Part shown: positions 1 through 11,787 of the stretch, piece after piece | Layout: each line of letters opens with the position of its first letter | How positions within the stretch are numbered: the first letter of the stretch is position 1 | Assembly: GCA_004352715.1 (NCBI GenBank) | Contig: SCFE01000120.1 | Location: forward strand, 571,308-635,307 | Length of the DNA stretch: 64,000 bases | Direction: 5' to 3' | Source: Hofstenia miamia | Taxonomy: Eukaryota; Xenacoelomorpha; Acoela | Notes under the pieces: model-generated | What the model was told of the DNA's origin: nothing | Seen by the model: only the letters and a program-made list of their open reading frames with translations | Database searches by the model: none | Position numbers and translations under genes: made by a program

Positions 1-483
1 AAAAAATAAAAACAAGTCAAGTTTTACGGCAGCGAGGACAGTCACAGGAGATGAAATAGGAGCAAATGGAAGAGTAGGCGAAGTTGGAGAAGGGCTCAGC
101 AAAGAGGAAAGCCATCAAAGATTTCTTGAAGCTCGGTGGCGGGGAAAAGAAATCAATCGCTGTTGGAGGGTTGCGAGTCAAGATGTAATTAACAGCAGTA
201 CAAGCACGATTGAAAAACGAGTGAAGGGTGCGATGTTTCTTTGTACGACGAATGGAGAAGGTGACAACATCATCAGAGCGAGTGCAGCAGGAATTAGAGA
301 ACTTAATGAAATCAAAAGGATCAAGATCCAATTTGCGAGTGAGTAGTCGATTGAACAGAAGGAGATCACGAAATGATGGCGTCTTTCTTCAGACCACCAA
401 CAGCGGAGGCAAACTGGGCATCGCTCAAATTTTTGAGGTCGAACAGCGAAATTGGGGGCATAGCTGAAATCTAATTAAACTCC
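1..483. other. Unassigned sequence, possible decayed ORF on minus strand
   Basis: The minus strand is open for 104 codons at 17-331, with a cysteine-containing end, and further coding-like sequence continues up to about 470 in other frames. I do not recognise the product. It adjoins LINE debris at 484-610, so a decayed retroelement region is plausible but not shown. Confidence 0.25.
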
Positions 484-610
484 TTGCTTTCTACATTTCT
501 GGCCTTTGGTACTGCTATGTCTATCACCGTTCCCAATCTTTTCTCTTCGTTTAGCACTACTATGTCTGGTCTCCGTGCTTCTATTACCTTGCTTGTCTGG
601 ATATTGAAGT
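484..610 (-). mobile_element. Non-LTR retrotransposon ORF fragment (same family as 8640-9050)
   Basis: Read on the minus strand this matches the first part of the element at 8650-8770 (the DFNIQTSKVIEARRPDIVV-type segment) at high identity. That segment is typical of the region after the reverse transcriptase in a widespread animal LINE family. It is truncated at 484 and preceded by a short TTA run at 611-630. It is a dead fragment. Confidence 0.7.
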
Positions 611-639
611 CATTATTATTATTATTATTAAACATGACA

Positions 640-996
640 GTTCATCCGTCTATCGAATTCAATATAAAATATTAGCTCCTTATTACAGAATTCAAATGCA
701 TATGGTATTAATGTTATTTAAGTGTAAATCTGGTACACCTTCTCTTTCATTTTTAAAACAATATATTAAGTTAAATGAACGTTCTCAAAATTTTTTATGC
801 TTAGATAAACATTCAAATAGTTTTCACCACATAGCAACTAAAATTTGGAATAACTTAGACCATGAAATTAAAATTGAAATTAACTACAAAAAATTTAGAA
901 AAAAGTGCAAACATTCCTCTTTCACAGAAAATGCATACTTAATGACAATAATGCACTACACTCCTTCGAAAATTTCGTATGATCCTAGATAATGTA
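640..996 (+). mobile_element. Probable C-terminal tail of a jockey/CR1-like LINE ORF2
   Basis: The plus-strand reading includes a segment (HIATKIWNNLDHEIK, about 828-880) resembling the conserved 'KIWNSLP' tail found at the end of many CR1/jockey-type ORF2 proteins. The reading begins near 640 and stops at 990. No RT catalytic motif is left. Family assignment is inference. Confidence 0.45.
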
Positions 997-1112
997 CACA
1001 CACACAAATCCCCAACAAACACACACCACACAATTATATATGTATATGTTACAGTGTATTGTTTTATACCAAAGATTTTTTGCAATAAATTGCTTTTGAC
1101 TCTTATTATTAT

Positions 1113-1217
1113 TTCTTTCTTCTCACAGCTTCATGCTGGTATCCCTCTCAGCTCGGGGAACTCACCAGTTCCCAGGGAGTCTGAGAGCTTTCCTCAGGAC
1201 TCTAGCTGTTCCTAACA
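1113..1217 (-). mobile_element. 3' end of a LINE, cut by assembly gap
   Basis: The reverse complement of 1133-1217 equals 8957-9040 almost base for base (end of the ORF, LPGNW stop, and 3' UTR). It is followed at lower coordinates by an AATA-rich tail. The rest of the element would lie in the N gap. Confidence 0.75.
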
Positions 1218-2217
1218 NNNNNNNNNNNNNNNNNNNNNNNNNNNNNNNNNNNNNNNNNNNNNNNNNNNNNNNNNNNNNNNNNNNNNNNNNNNNNNNNNNN
1301 NNNNNNNNNNNNNNNNNNNNNNNNNNNNNNNNNNNNNNNNNNNNNNNNNNNNNNNNNNNNNNNNNNNNNNNNNNNNNNNNNNNNNNNNNNNNNNNNNNNN
1401 NNNNNNNNNNNNNNNNNNNNNNNNNNNNNNNNNNNNNNNNNNNNNNNNNNNNNNNNNNNNNNNNNNNNNNNNNNNNNNNNNNNNNNNNNNNNNNNNNNNN
1501 NNNNNNNNNNNNNNNNNNNNNNNNNNNNNNNNNNNNNNNNNNNNNNNNNNNNNNNNNNNNNNNNNNNNNNNNNNNNNNNNNNNNNNNNNNNNNNNNNNNN
1601 NNNNNNNNNNNNNNNNNNNNNNNNNNNNNNNNNNNNNNNNNNNNNNNNNNNNNNNNNNNNNNNNNNNNNNNNNNNNNNNNNNNNNNNNNNNNNNNNNNNN
1701 NNNNNNNNNNNNNNNNNNNNNNNNNNNNNNNNNNNNNNNNNNNNNNNNNNNNNNNNNNNNNNNNNNNNNNNNNNNNNNNNNNNNNNNNNNNNNNNNNNNN
1801 NNNNNNNNNNNNNNNNNNNNNNNNNNNNNNNNNNNNNNNNNNNNNNNNNNNNNNNNNNNNNNNNNNNNNNNNNNNNNNNNNNNNNNNNNNNNNNNNNNNN
1901 NNNNNNNNNNNNNNNNNNNNNNNNNNNNNNNNNNNNNNNNNNNNNNNNNNNNNNNNNNNNNNNNNNNNNNNNNNNNNNNNNNNNNNNNNNNNNNNNNNNN
2001 NNNNNNNNNNNNNNNNNNNNNNNNNNNNNNNNNNNNNNNNNNNNNNNNNNNNNNNNNNNNNNNNNNNNNNNNNNNNNNNNNNNNNNNNNNNNNNNNNNNN
2101 NNNNNNNNNNNNNNNNNNNNNNNNNNNNNNNNNNNNNNNNNNNNNNNNNNNNNNNNNNNNNNNNNNNNNNNNNNNNNNNNNNNNNNNNNNNNNNNNNNNN
2201 NNNNNNNNNNNNNNNNN
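1218..2217. other. Assembly gap, exactly 1000 N
   Basis: Run of exactly 1000 N. The round length indicates a scaffolding placeholder rather than a measured distance. It is bordered by LINE sequence on the left and a TA microsatellite on the right (2218-2242). Confidence 0.99.
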
Positions 2218-2421
2218 ATATATATATATATATATATATATATTTGTAAATGTACTAGAAATTTAAATACTATGTCAATATATGCAACGACAATTTGAAA
2301 CACAAAACATTCTTACTTAGAAAAATCAATAATTGGTTTACAAATTCAAAATGAGTAAATGCATTGCAATGATAGAATGCATTGATATTTAAAATAAAAA
2401 TGTTCTTAATGCGATGCTTAG

Positions 2422-2427
2422 TTTATT
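2422..2427 (-). terminator. Poly(A) signal AATAAA overlapping the stop codon of the S28 gene
   Basis: On the minus strand the last codon and stop (AAA TAA) plus the next base form AATAAA. If used, cleavage would fall only about 15-25 nt after the stop, giving an extremely short 3' UTR. Another A/T-rich signal-like run lies near 2390-2400, so use of this one is inferred. Confidence 0.45.
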
Positions 2428-3844
2428 TACTGTTTAAAAATTCTTGAATGTAACTAATTTCATCCTTATGAGCTTTGACGAGGCTAGGTGGATCAGATGA
2501 GCTGATTGGTCTTAAATCCAAGTGATGCGCTGCTTCAGGTATCAAGACAATCTTAATACTAGGATTATTTGGATCTGCTTTTAGAATCCCACCACCATGC
2601 CAAGGATCAAGAAGGCCATTGCTGAAGATTATGTTTGAACTTACAAACACGTCACTCCCAAAATATTCCAATGCAAACCATTTGGGGTCTGGTGTAATAT
2701 TCCATCTTTTTTGACAATATTCCTTTTTATCTTCAGCAGTAAATGGAAGATTGGGGAACATAGAAGTGTTACTATAACTTCCTGTTGCTAAAGGAATTTG
2801 ACTGCAACACAAGTAGTCCCAGCCTAAAGCAGCGTTGCCTAAGCCGCAGCCTGTAGGATCGCAACATTCCACAAAGAGTGCAGATAAATTGTAGCATGAG
2901 TTTTGTGATTTTGAAGATGTCGGAGCATACACTACCGTAGTAACTTGAAACAATCCATTAATAGGTGTATCCGCCTTCAGCATCATTTCAGCTGTGTAAT
3001 TCACTGGCCAAGCTGGCAAAGGAAGAGAAAAATCCGTTTCCATCGGATAATCGTACATAGCCAAAGTTGTGAATGCATTTCTTATGTAAAGTAAGAGATG
3101 CTTATATCCAGCTGCATCGGTTATATTTTCACACAAATGAAATTCTTCAGAAATCTTTTGATATCCACCGTTAATATTTGACAGATAATCCAATTGTTTA
3201 AAAGCTGACTTGATCTTAGCAACACTTTCGGAGCTCACACTGCGGTAATCTTCTGTTATTGCTGGCCAGAAAGTCTCTTGTGCTGTTTTATTGTCAGCAT
3301 TGGACAGAGGAGCACTCGATGCGAATGAACCCGTTATTATATTTGGATATTTAAACCGGAAGAAAGCAGCTAGAAAAGCACCGTATGATCCTCCAAAAGC
3401 AATTACTTTCGTATCATCATTTCCATACTTATTCTTTAGGTAAGATACTAGATTGGCATAATCAGCAAGCACTTGGTCAATGGTCAAAAGGCCAATTTGA
3501 GGATTCTGAAAACTTGCTTTACCAAAAGGAAGAGAGGTACCAAAATATCTGTGTTCAGCAAAAACTATTAAAGCCCTAAACTCTTCTGCAAGCGTAAAAA
3601 TAAATCCACTATTATCCCAAAAGCCCAAAATGCCTCCTTCATTACCACAGTAAATAAATATTGGTCCGCCGGCTTTGTAGTAATCATCATTCAACAGGTA
3701 TCTCTCTTTGTAAGTCTTATAACCATACGTTGCTTTGTTGAAATGATCGAGCGGTTGATCAATATATCTTACACTGTATTTCAAGGTTGATGAGGCATGT
3801 TCACTGCAGGCTATTAAAAGTATAACGAAGGGCCACTTAATCAT
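2423..3844 (-). CDS. Secreted serine carboxypeptidase, peptidase family S28 (PRCP/DPP7/K12H4.7-like)
   Basis: 473 aa, one uninterrupted exon. Residues 1 to about 19 form a hydrophobic signal peptide, so the protein should enter the secretory or lysosomal route. The family cleaves next to proline at peptide ends (PRCP: Pro-X C-terminus; DPP7: N-terminal X-Pro). Visible family marks: 'IDQPLDHF' near 28-35, the AEHRYFGTS block near 96-104, the nucleophile motif GGSYG with Ser153, the charge-relay Asp413 in SNGLLDPWHGGG, and His440/441 in AAHHLDLR. Sequons are at N185, N240, N282, N319, N359 and N382, and there are many Cys between 238 and 377. Length is normal for the family, and all three catalytic residues are present, so it is probably active. 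The start is the only Met before the signal peptide. It is unusual that the gene has no intron, in a region where the neighbouring gene has more than 40. Whether it is nearer PRCP, DPP7 or TSSP cannot be settled here. Confidence 0.95.
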   Translation of the reverse strand: MIKWPFVILLIACSEHASSTLKYSVRYIDQPLDHFNKATYGYKTYKERYLLNDDYYKAGGPIFIYCGNEGGILGFWDNSGFIFTLAEEFRALIVFAEHRYFGTSLPFGKASFQNPQIGLLTIDQVLADYANLVSYLKNKYGNDDTKVIAFGGSYGAFLAAFFRFKYPNIITGSFASSAPLSNADNKTAQETFWPAITEDYRSVSSESVAKIKSAFKQLDYLSNINGGYQKISEEFHLCENITDAAGYKHLLLYIRNAFTTLAMYDYPMETDFSLPLPAWPVNYTAEMMLKADTPINGLFQVTTVVYAPTSSKSQNSCYNLSALFVECCDPTGCGLGNAALGWDYLCCSQIPLATGSYSNTSMFPNLPFTAEDKKEYCQKRWNITPDPKWFALEYFGSDVFVSSNIIFSNGLLDPWHGGGILKADPNNPSIKIVLIPEAAHHLDLRPISSSDPPSLVKAHKDEISYIQEFLNSK

Positions 3845-4259
3845 ATTTAGACTAACTGTTCAAATGACCGGTTATCAATGTATTAGATTAATGTATGTCA
3901 AAAGCGCACAAAATCAATAAATCTTGCAAATATTGACAATGACTTTATTTAATAAATAAATATATTTACTCAAATTCCATAACACATCCATCTAAAGTAA
4001 ATGATTTCTACAATTTTTATATGTGGTACTGATAAGGATCTTCCGAGAGAGCTGGTATCATTGATAAACAAGGAAGTAAATATTGACATTTTGTTTACTA
4101 CCAGTAGATTTGAACGAGTAGCAAACAGCTGATTGCAGTATTGAGTAATTTTAGATAGCCTTTACAAAATCATAATAACTCAAAGGGGTAGTCAAAATTT
4201 TATTTTTTGTTTGTACTACAAGGCGGCACAGAACGATTTGTAAAATTTTAAGCAAAATA
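3845..4259. other. 5' flank of the S28 gene; nothing else recognised
   Basis: AT-rich sequence upstream of the S28 start. I see no convincing TATA/initiator pair or spliced leader exon and no coding similarity. Confidence 0.4.
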
Positions 4260-4500
4260 CACCGTTCGTAAATCATTTACTGGTACCTTATGTTTACAAA
4301 TGACTTCTGAGAGCTAAGGCAAACCTCTAGCGCAATAAAGCTACAAACAGCAGCTCGAAAAAGAAAATTAATAAATTGAATAATTAATTCTTTTTTCAAT
4401 GATAACATTATTGAAACTGGTCTATAATTCTCGGAGTCAATTAAAGATCCATCAAGGTTTATTATTTCTTTCATGCAGTCTATGTCAGCAAATTACCTTG
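4260..4500 (-). mobile_element. LINE reverse-transcriptase N-terminal fragment
   Basis: The minus-strand frame at 4277-4474 contains ENYRPVSIM, the conserved 'NYRPISLL' motif that opens the RT domain of jockey/CR1-type LINEs. The similarity ends soon after. It is a short relic, with no catalytic core. Confidence 0.6.
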
Positions 4501-6379
4501 CAATCTGATTTTTGAATCAAAGGTATTTTGTGGAATCGCTATCAGCTATTTTTCAATGTTCTTAATGAAAGAAAGAACAGGCGCATTCACCTTTTTTAAA
4601 CGCTTTTAATAAATTAGTATATATCTATCTAATTTTTCGAGCTTTGAATTATTAATTACTGGGGTCCATTACATTTCAATATATACTTCGATTTAAATTA
4701 ACATCTCCACTTACAAACGCGATTTTATGTCAAGTTAAATAGTATCATTTAATGATGAGATAGTCTACTAAACCTAAAGCAATATAACATTTATCATATC
4801 CACATTTTCATAGAGGAACAGTATGTTCTGATATATATATATATATATAATATTTACCTTTAAAAGTGATGTTAATTTTTTGAAATTCCGTAACCAGCAT
4901 CATGCTTGCTCTAGACTTAAACTCTAAATCCCTGTTCCAATAAAGAATGCCTAAAAATTCAGGTCTTGATTTGAGGAAAAATGTGATCATGAAATAGTGA
5001 AGACCAATACAATGATGTTGAAAACATTAGTAATGGTAACATAAACAGCTACTCATACCATAGGAATCTATGAAAATTATGACCGAATTGGTGCACATAA
5101 TAATCCATCTAAGTGTTCAGGAAAATTTCAAAGTTTCATAAGGCGACTTTCCGTTGCATGCCCAAAACTGATATACCAAGAACTCCGTAAATATCACATC
5201 AAATCATGTCATCAATCAGACGTATTCTTGTGAAATATTGATTTTTGGACGTCGTGCGGTCCGCAAAGCCCTTATATCTAAAGAAGACTTTCAGATAAAT
5301 TCTGTGTCGATGCTTCATCAGGCTGAGTCCCTTTTGTACGAAGATCCAAAGTTTGTTGAATATAAGCTGCAAGATAAGAGGATGATATGCATGGAAATTA
5401 TTTCAAACATACAGTTTTACAAAATTAGGTAAAAATGTGACCCGCACTTCAGCCCGCAGCTCATTAAATTTTGGCCTTTTCCATAGTCCAAATGAATATT
5501 TTTGTTCAGCTCGGCAGCGTTGGCCGGCTCAACCCAATGAAACTGGAAGAAAATTTTTTTATGGTTTCTGGCCCAATATGGGTTTTAGGGGTCCGCTTCA
5601 AAGGTGCCATGCACTCTTATTGAAAATAATCACATTTGCAATAGAAAGGCCTTAATACTTGTACTGAAGTCACTTCTTGCGATTTTAGCGAGTTATGATA
5701 TTATTTTAATCAAACATGAACAATGTGTGATTTTATAACGAAACGATTCGTGCATTTGTGGTTAGCTTCTAGAGAATAAGACTGGATTGCTTTCACTTGT
5801 TGGTTAAATATTAGATAATGTCAAAATTCCCTATTCATCTCTAACTTTTAAGCAGCTAAAATCTAAAAATCAAAATTTCTTTACTGTCATCATTATCTGC
5901 ATGCTCTCTTCCTCCCCGTCTATCTTCAACATTGTCTTGGAACCACATCATTGCATCCTCTGACTTTCAAAAGCTCAGCTTCTCAAAAATTGCTTTGCTA
6001 GTGTATTTGCCCCAGCTGTTCATTTTGTTCCTCCTTATCTACCTATCACAATTTTTGCTTCAGATATTTCATTTGATTTAAATGATATATATATCACGTT
6101 CTGCTTAAATGTCCTTCTTCCTGTCAGTTATTAATTAATTGTAAATTTTTATGATGTCATAAATAATCAGATAGATTTATGCTAACAACCTGTTAGATGT
6201 AAAAGTAGATAATCGCATTGATATTATTAGTGTGAATGTTAATACCATAATACACACATATATTTTATTGTGTTCTATTTGGGCCTGTACCTGATGGAAA
6301 TTTGTATCAGCTTTTGCCTCGCCTCTCCAAAATCTTTTCATTGACATTCTTTTGTTCTGTTCTTTTTCTTCTCAATCAA
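4501..6379. other. No gene recognised
   Basis: AT-rich sequence with short chance ORFs and a TA tract near 4830-4850. A moderately GC-richer patch at 5435-5640 has no recognisable product. Toward 6380 the sequence grades into the LINE below. Confidence 0.5.
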
Positions 6380-7560
6380 AAACTCTTTCATAACTCCTAT
6401 TCTGAAATTTCAGGACCTCATCAACTAGTTATCTCTTCTTGCCAAGATCACCATTGTCTTTGAACGACTTTTAATCCAATTTTTCTTACCTCGTATCAAA
6501 CCATTTCTTTCCCAGCATCAATTTGTCTTCTGTCCTCGCCGTTCGACAATTACTCACCTTATTCATCTCCTTGACTCTGTATATAGTGATCTTGACTCAA
6601 ACACCGAGGGAGCAATAATCTTTTTTGACATCTCAAATCATTTGATAGAATTCCACATTCCATTACTCTTTGGAAGCTCCGTTGCATTGGTTTTGATGAC
6701 TCTCTCATCAATCGCTTCTCTGATTATATATCTAACAGTTTTCAAGTTACTTGTTTTAACTCTCATTGCTCTTTTCCTGTCTCAATTTCTAGTGGCGCAC
6801 CTCAAGGTTCCCTTTTTGCCATTTTTCTATTTCTTGTTTCAATTAATGATCTTCCTATAATCTACTTTTTTAGAACGGACTCTTTCACTATAATTCAATC
6901 GGTTATTGATAAACTTCTTGATTGGCTATCTTTTAATAATCTTGAATTTTATCCTACTAAATCTAAATGTCTTCTATTTCCTCCCCCATGCCATTTTTTA
7001 AGACGTTTCCTACTCCTTTTCTTCTTGATTCTACCCCACTTTGCTGTTTCTGAAAATACCTGCCTTGACCTTCGTCTATCTGTTTCCTTATCTTGGTCCT
7101 CTCATATCAACTTTAAACAAAGAAAGGTTGTATCGTCTTTCTTTTCCATTCAGCGTGATATTCCTCTCTCTACCTCTACTGGGATAAAAAATCTATCTTC
7201 CTATCGTTTCCATTCGCTATCATATCATATGGTTCTCCTTGTTGGTCTATTCCACGCTCACTTCTCTACTCAGTTGAGCATTCTCAACGTCGTGTTGTTA
7301 AGTGGATTTCTTCTTCTCTCACCTACAAATCTGCACTTCTTTCTCTTAATTTATTACTCCTTGTTCTTCAGCTTCAAGTTCTTGATCTTCATTTCTTCAA
7401 CTATCTTTTGTTAGAAAAATATGATCTTGATCCCCTTGATTACATTCCATTTGCTCCTTCTCATTCTTCACGTTCTGATACTTCTGCTATCTTTCATCAA
7501 ACTCGCACCCACAACGTTCTTTTTTCATTTGCATTATACCTATTCCTAACTACCTGATTA
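6380..7560 (+). mobile_element. Decayed non-LTR retrotransposon (jockey/CR1-like) RT domain
   Basis: Frameshifted but readable plus-strand RT. In order: a 'NYRPIS'-like start decayed to a stop near 6420, ITIVFERLL near 6450, QHQFVFCPRRSTITHLIHLLD near 6510-6570 (family QFGFRxxRST), a FDIS..L/KAFDRIPH-like block near 6625-6660, SSGAPQGSLFA near 6787-6820 followed by a VSINDLP-like stretch, then LSWSSHINF near 7090-7115 (family 'LSWSSHI'). Several stops and frameshifts mean it is inactive. The YADD box is not readable. Confidence 0.8.
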
Positions 7561-7793
7561 CTGCTCATCTTATCTTCTAAATTGAAATCCTCTCTCTACT
7601 CCTTAATCTGGTTTTCTTTTGTTCCTCTCTTAAATTTGGTTATTCCTTGCTTTTCTCACACATATTATATCTCTCTTTCCTGTTTTTTTAATTATTATAA
7701 TTTTTTTTAAGTACTTTTGTTTTTAAATCTTAATTCTTTTTAACCGCAGTAAAGATGTATTAAGGCCTTTCGTCCTTTGTTGTGGTTTTTTTT

Positions 7794-8056
7794 TAAAATT
7801 TATTCATGTGACTGAAGTAGTACATAGAAATACGATTTTTTTTAGAAAATATTCAATTTTTTTATACTTATTGCTCATGAAAATAATAATATATATTGTT
7901 TCCTTTTAAAAATTGTGCGAACACATCTCAGGCGCGTCGTGCGCAAAATTATAGGTTGTTGCGCCCTACGAGAAAGGGACCAAATTAGATAGAAAGAAGA
8001 GATAATTATCTATCTTGTGGTGTTTTAAATAACTTAACTTTTCAGTGATATAAAAT
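7794..8056 (+). repeat. Dispersed repeat, about 260 bp, copy 1
   Basis: Matches 60068-60336 in inverted orientation. The match covers the TTTATTCATGTGACTGAAGT end, a GC-rich core around 7920-7980 (GGCGCGTCGTGCGCAAAATT) and the TTCAGTGATATAAAA end. It has no coding capacity. It could be a SINE/MITE or a rearranged piece of the dynein intron; copy 2 lies in the intron before AAA1. Confidence 0.8.
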
Positions 8057-8639
8057 ATAAATCTTTGTAGAAAAAATCTGTGTAAAACAGTGCAGAAAAT
8101 ATTTGTTTAATAAATTATTATGAAAAATTGAATAACAACTTATTCAAAATTATTAGAAGGATAAAGAATATTCTTTCATTGGAGGACACAGGTGCTAAAA
8201 GAACTTGTTAAAACATACTAGAAAAATCTTGGCTATGGCACAATGGCTCGTTTTTGTGTGAGTTACAAATTGCGGAACAGATGGTTTTACAGCAATTCGC
8301 AGCTCAATTTTTCATAGCGATTTCAGAGTACATAAACCAAGACGATCTTATAAAACATAAAGTGAAAATGTTTTCGAAGGGATGTACTACAAATTTATCG
8401 ATAGAATAATAATAATATTAATATTATTAAATAATAATAATAATAACAATAATATTAAATCATGAAAATGAATTCAAGATCGAAATAAACAATCTAACAT
8501 AACAAGGTGGTAGGAATTGAAAAATGGAAATTGAGTAGGAAGCGTACACTAGAATCTCTATACAAAGGATAGAATCAAAACCCACAGGAAGTCATAGAAA
8601 CTCAGGCGATTAAGATACTGTGAAAATGAGAAGGTTAAG
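8057..8639. other. No gene recognised; AAT microsatellite at about 8405-8455
   Basis: AT-rich spacer with an AAT/ATT-rich stretch. The last 150 bases are purine-rich and probably belong to the LINE that follows. Confidence 0.5.
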
Positions 8640-9050
8640 ATACTGTGGGATTTCAACATACAGACGAGCAAAGTGATAGAAGCACGGAGGCCAGACATAG
8701 TAGTGGTAGACAAAGAGAAAAGATTAGGAATAGCGGTACAAAGGACAGAAATGTAGAAAGCAAGGAGAAAGAGAAGATAGACAAGTACAGAGAGTTAGCA
8801 GAGGAAATAGAAAGGCTGTGGAAGTTAAAGAAGGTTGAAGTAGTCCCGGTAGTTGTAGGAGCACTAGGAGCAGTGAGTAAGAAGCATAAGAGATACTTGG
8901 AGGAGTTGGGAGTACCAAAGTGGGGAGGAGCAGTAGCACAGAAGGCAGCATTGTTAGGAACAGCTAGAGTCCTGAGGAAAGCTCTCAGACTCCCTGGGAA
9001 CTGGTGAGTTCCCCGAGCTGAGAGCGATACCAGCATGAAGCTGTGAGATG
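8640..9050 (+). mobile_element. 3' end of a LINE ORF (VVPVVVGALG family), frameshifted
   Basis: The first part (about 8644-8745) reads WDFNIQTSKVIEARRPDIVVV in one frame. After a shift, 8750-9006 reads the conserved C-terminus with VEVVPVVVGALGAVSK, AALLGTAR and ends LPGNW-stop at 9007. This tail is characteristic of a LINE clade common in cnidarians, molluscs, flatworms and others. A short 3' UTR ends at an ATAATA-rich tail near 9055. Fragments at 484-610 and 1113-1217 are from the same family. Confidence 0.85.
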
Positions 9051-9244
9051 CAATAATATATAATAATAATAAAAATTTATTATCCATATATGGATACTAA
9101 ACAATAGTATATAAACAAAATTTACATTAATAATGAACATAAGGCACTCGGCAGAAACGACATAAACATATTGCATATTTCTTACAGTTGTTTTTAAGGG
9201 AATAGTTACAGTTATTTAAAAACTGTTGTTAGAAGAAGTCTTTT

Positions 9245-9990
9245 AATGATCATTTTACTTGTTTCAATGATTCATATAAATTGTTGGAAGTATTTTGATG
9301 TATATAATTTGCAAGTATTGCAATTCTATTTAAATAAAAAGATCTGGTTGATTTTTTTCTTATATCCTTTGATTTGAAAATTGTAAGATTTGAAGAACGA
9401 AGCCGGTAATTTGTCGGTAGATATTCAGATATTATTTTTGATAGTTTCAAATCATATGGGTCATTCAATAGCTTATTAAAATATATTAAATCAAGTAACT
9501 GAAAATAATAAAGTATCGGAAGCATGTTTAAGCGTATCAATTGTGATATATAATCAAGACCTGGTAGTATCCACTTAAAACATCTATGTTGAAAGGCTTC
9601 TAGCTTGTCAATTATGAAGGGGGATAGTTCCATCAGAATTGAGCCATAACTTAGACATGATAATACCAATGATTTGTATAGAGTTAACTTGAGTTGTGTA
9701 TGGAATATTCCGTTTAATATTAGAAAAAAGATAACTGCAACTTTTTAATTTCTTCAAATAATGAGTAGACCAAGAAAGCTTTAGTGTTATTATCAGGCCC
9801 AGATCTTTAACAAAATCATTTGCTACAATTGCTGCTATTATGAGAGAAATAGACTGTGTTACTTTATCACCAAATCGAAATAAATTTAAATTTATCGTAT
9901 TGAAAGATAAGAGATTATTATTTGACCACGTTTGTATTTTATTGAAATCATTTACAATATTGTTAATATCAAGAACGTCCAGTTCATTAT
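9245..9990 (-). mobile_element. C-terminal half of a CR1/jockey-like LINE ORF2
   Basis: On the minus strand, from about 9985 downward: NKIQTWSNNNLLSFN, then KDLGLIITLKLSWSTH (family KDLGVxxDxxLSFxxH), then an open frame at 9250-9669 with ILMELSPFIIDKLEAFQHRC and the ...RLNMLPILYYFQLLDLI block typical of the end of ORF2. At least one frameshift lies between the parts. It is 5' truncated, as usual for LINEs. Confidence 0.8.
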
Positions 9991-10327
9991 GTTTTTAAGT
10001 CATATGGCACTTCTAGCGATATATTATAATCCCAGTATTAACAAAATTAAATATAATAACAAAATTTCACTACTGTATTTTCCTATTTCAGTGATTATTT
10101 ATTTTCCGAACTTAGACTTGTCAGTCAGAGCAGGCAGTTTTCAGGGGCAACTGTAATAAATTTAGGTGTAATTATAACTACAAAATTTTAAAAATAAAAT
10201 AGCTTATCAATATCTACTTGTAAATGAGAGATTAATGAATTATCTATACTTTGGTAATCCACTGTTAATGATAACAGTGTAAGATGGTACAGCTCAATGT
10301 TTCTAACTTCAAACAGAAACACTAAAT

Positions 10328-10376
<49 letters not shown>

Positions 10377-10425
10377 GTATATATAATAATCAATAAATTT
10401 ATAACAATAATTGCAAACTATTTAG
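9991..10425. other. Intron-like spacer with TA microsatellite (10330-10384)
   Basis: Immediately before the dynein exon at 10426. It ends in a normal acceptor (pyrimidine-poor CTATTTAG). It probably is the 3' part of the intron whose 5' end is at 57997. Confidence 0.5.
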
Positions 10426-10775
10426 ATTTGTTCATGAGGATATACCCCTATTTTTGGGCCTCGTAAATGATTTGTTTCCTGGATTGGATTGCCCTCGAAG
10501 TTTTGATCACGAATTCTATGAGGCAGTTAAGGAATCAATAAATGAGAGCAATATTATTCCCTTAAGCCATCAGGTAAAAATCGATATCAAATATCAGTGC
10601 TTAACTTACTTTTAGATGGAAAAAGTTGTTCAGCTTTATGAGACGATGGAAACTCGACATACTTGCATGGTAGTTGGCCCAACTTGCGGAGGAAAATCTG
10701 TCATCATCAACATGCTGTGTCAAGCAAGACAAAAAACCAAAGTTCCTCTAAAAATCAACATAATGAATCCAAAAG
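10426..10775 (+). CDS. DNAH10: Dynein heavy chain exons A1-A2: AAA1/AAA2 junction and AAA2 Walker A
   Basis: Exons 10426-10573 and 10616-10775, separated by a 42-bp GT-AG intron. A1 reads FVHEDIPLFLGL...LFPGLDCPRS, the linker after AAA1 in axonemal dyneins. A2 holds the AAA2 P-loop GPTCGGKS and ends NPK with one spare base. A1 starts with one base that completes a lysine codon left open by the exon ending at 57998 (AA+A), and the proteins join as ...RDMNMPK/FVHEDIP, as in DNAH10. The product is an ATP-driven inner-arm motor of cilia and flagella. Confidence 0.9.
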
Positions 10776-11787
10776 GTAAGTTACTTCAAATATATAAAAT
10801 AAGCTCGAAATACAATTATTACAGAACTGAGATTTTATAGAAACTGGGCATGGATACACGCACTAGCCTTGTACTTTTTCAGTCTTACCACGGTAATGAA
10901 AGTCCATCAATATTTTCTGTGAAACTGAATTAATAATCCATCATTTTTCCATTTAATTCAAATACACCTCAATTAATTTCACACTTTCAACGTAGAATTT
11001 TCGTGTAAGTTGGAGTAAATTCTGTGATCCAAATGACAAAATCCCCGTGCAATTTTCAATTTCTACGCCAGGCTTTTTAATTGTCATTTAACGTCACTCT
11101 GGAAGTATTTACGCAAGCTTAACTCCATTGAAGAAATTTTTAATGTATATTCATTTCTATATTTATATTGAAAACTTTAATCATAATTAAATCTTTCTCC
11201 TAAGCAGGGAAATTGGTTTGTTTACATTGTTTACATATGTACTAAACCTTTGCGAGCACTGGAATGTAGTTCGATACTCGAAATTACCTCGGAACTCTAT
11301 CGAATGCTTGAGTTGCATTTAAATTTTGAAGTCCTGCATAACATCGCTATGGGTACAAAAAATGACATTTAAATTAATTTCGTATGCAGTTGTGCATGAT
11401 ATTACAGAAGCTTGGCATTGAATTGGTCTAGACTATATGTGCGAAGGCCATTGAAGTTATTCAAAATGCTGACAATTTTTAAAAAAAATTAGTGGGCAGG
11501 TCGCAGGTCCCCTATGGTATGATGCCACTGCAGCAGATAACAAAACTTAGTTAAAAGGAAGTGGACAGCATCTGCTATCCACGGAACCAATTCCATAGTA
11601 TTAAATATATTGATCATTCATATACAACAAGTTGGAACAAATTAGATAAACGTTTACAAAAAATGAGATTTTTCATGAATCAATTCGAAAAAAAAACTTA
11701 AAAAAAAACTAAAAATTTAAAAATTTCTAAAAAATTGTTCGACCTATGCTGAACTATATACAAGAATGTTGAATAATTTGATTTTAG

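Noticed and set aside
1133-2303. Long open frames of 360-377 codons on both strands
   Set aside because: They consist of the 1000-N gap read as open; no real sequence.
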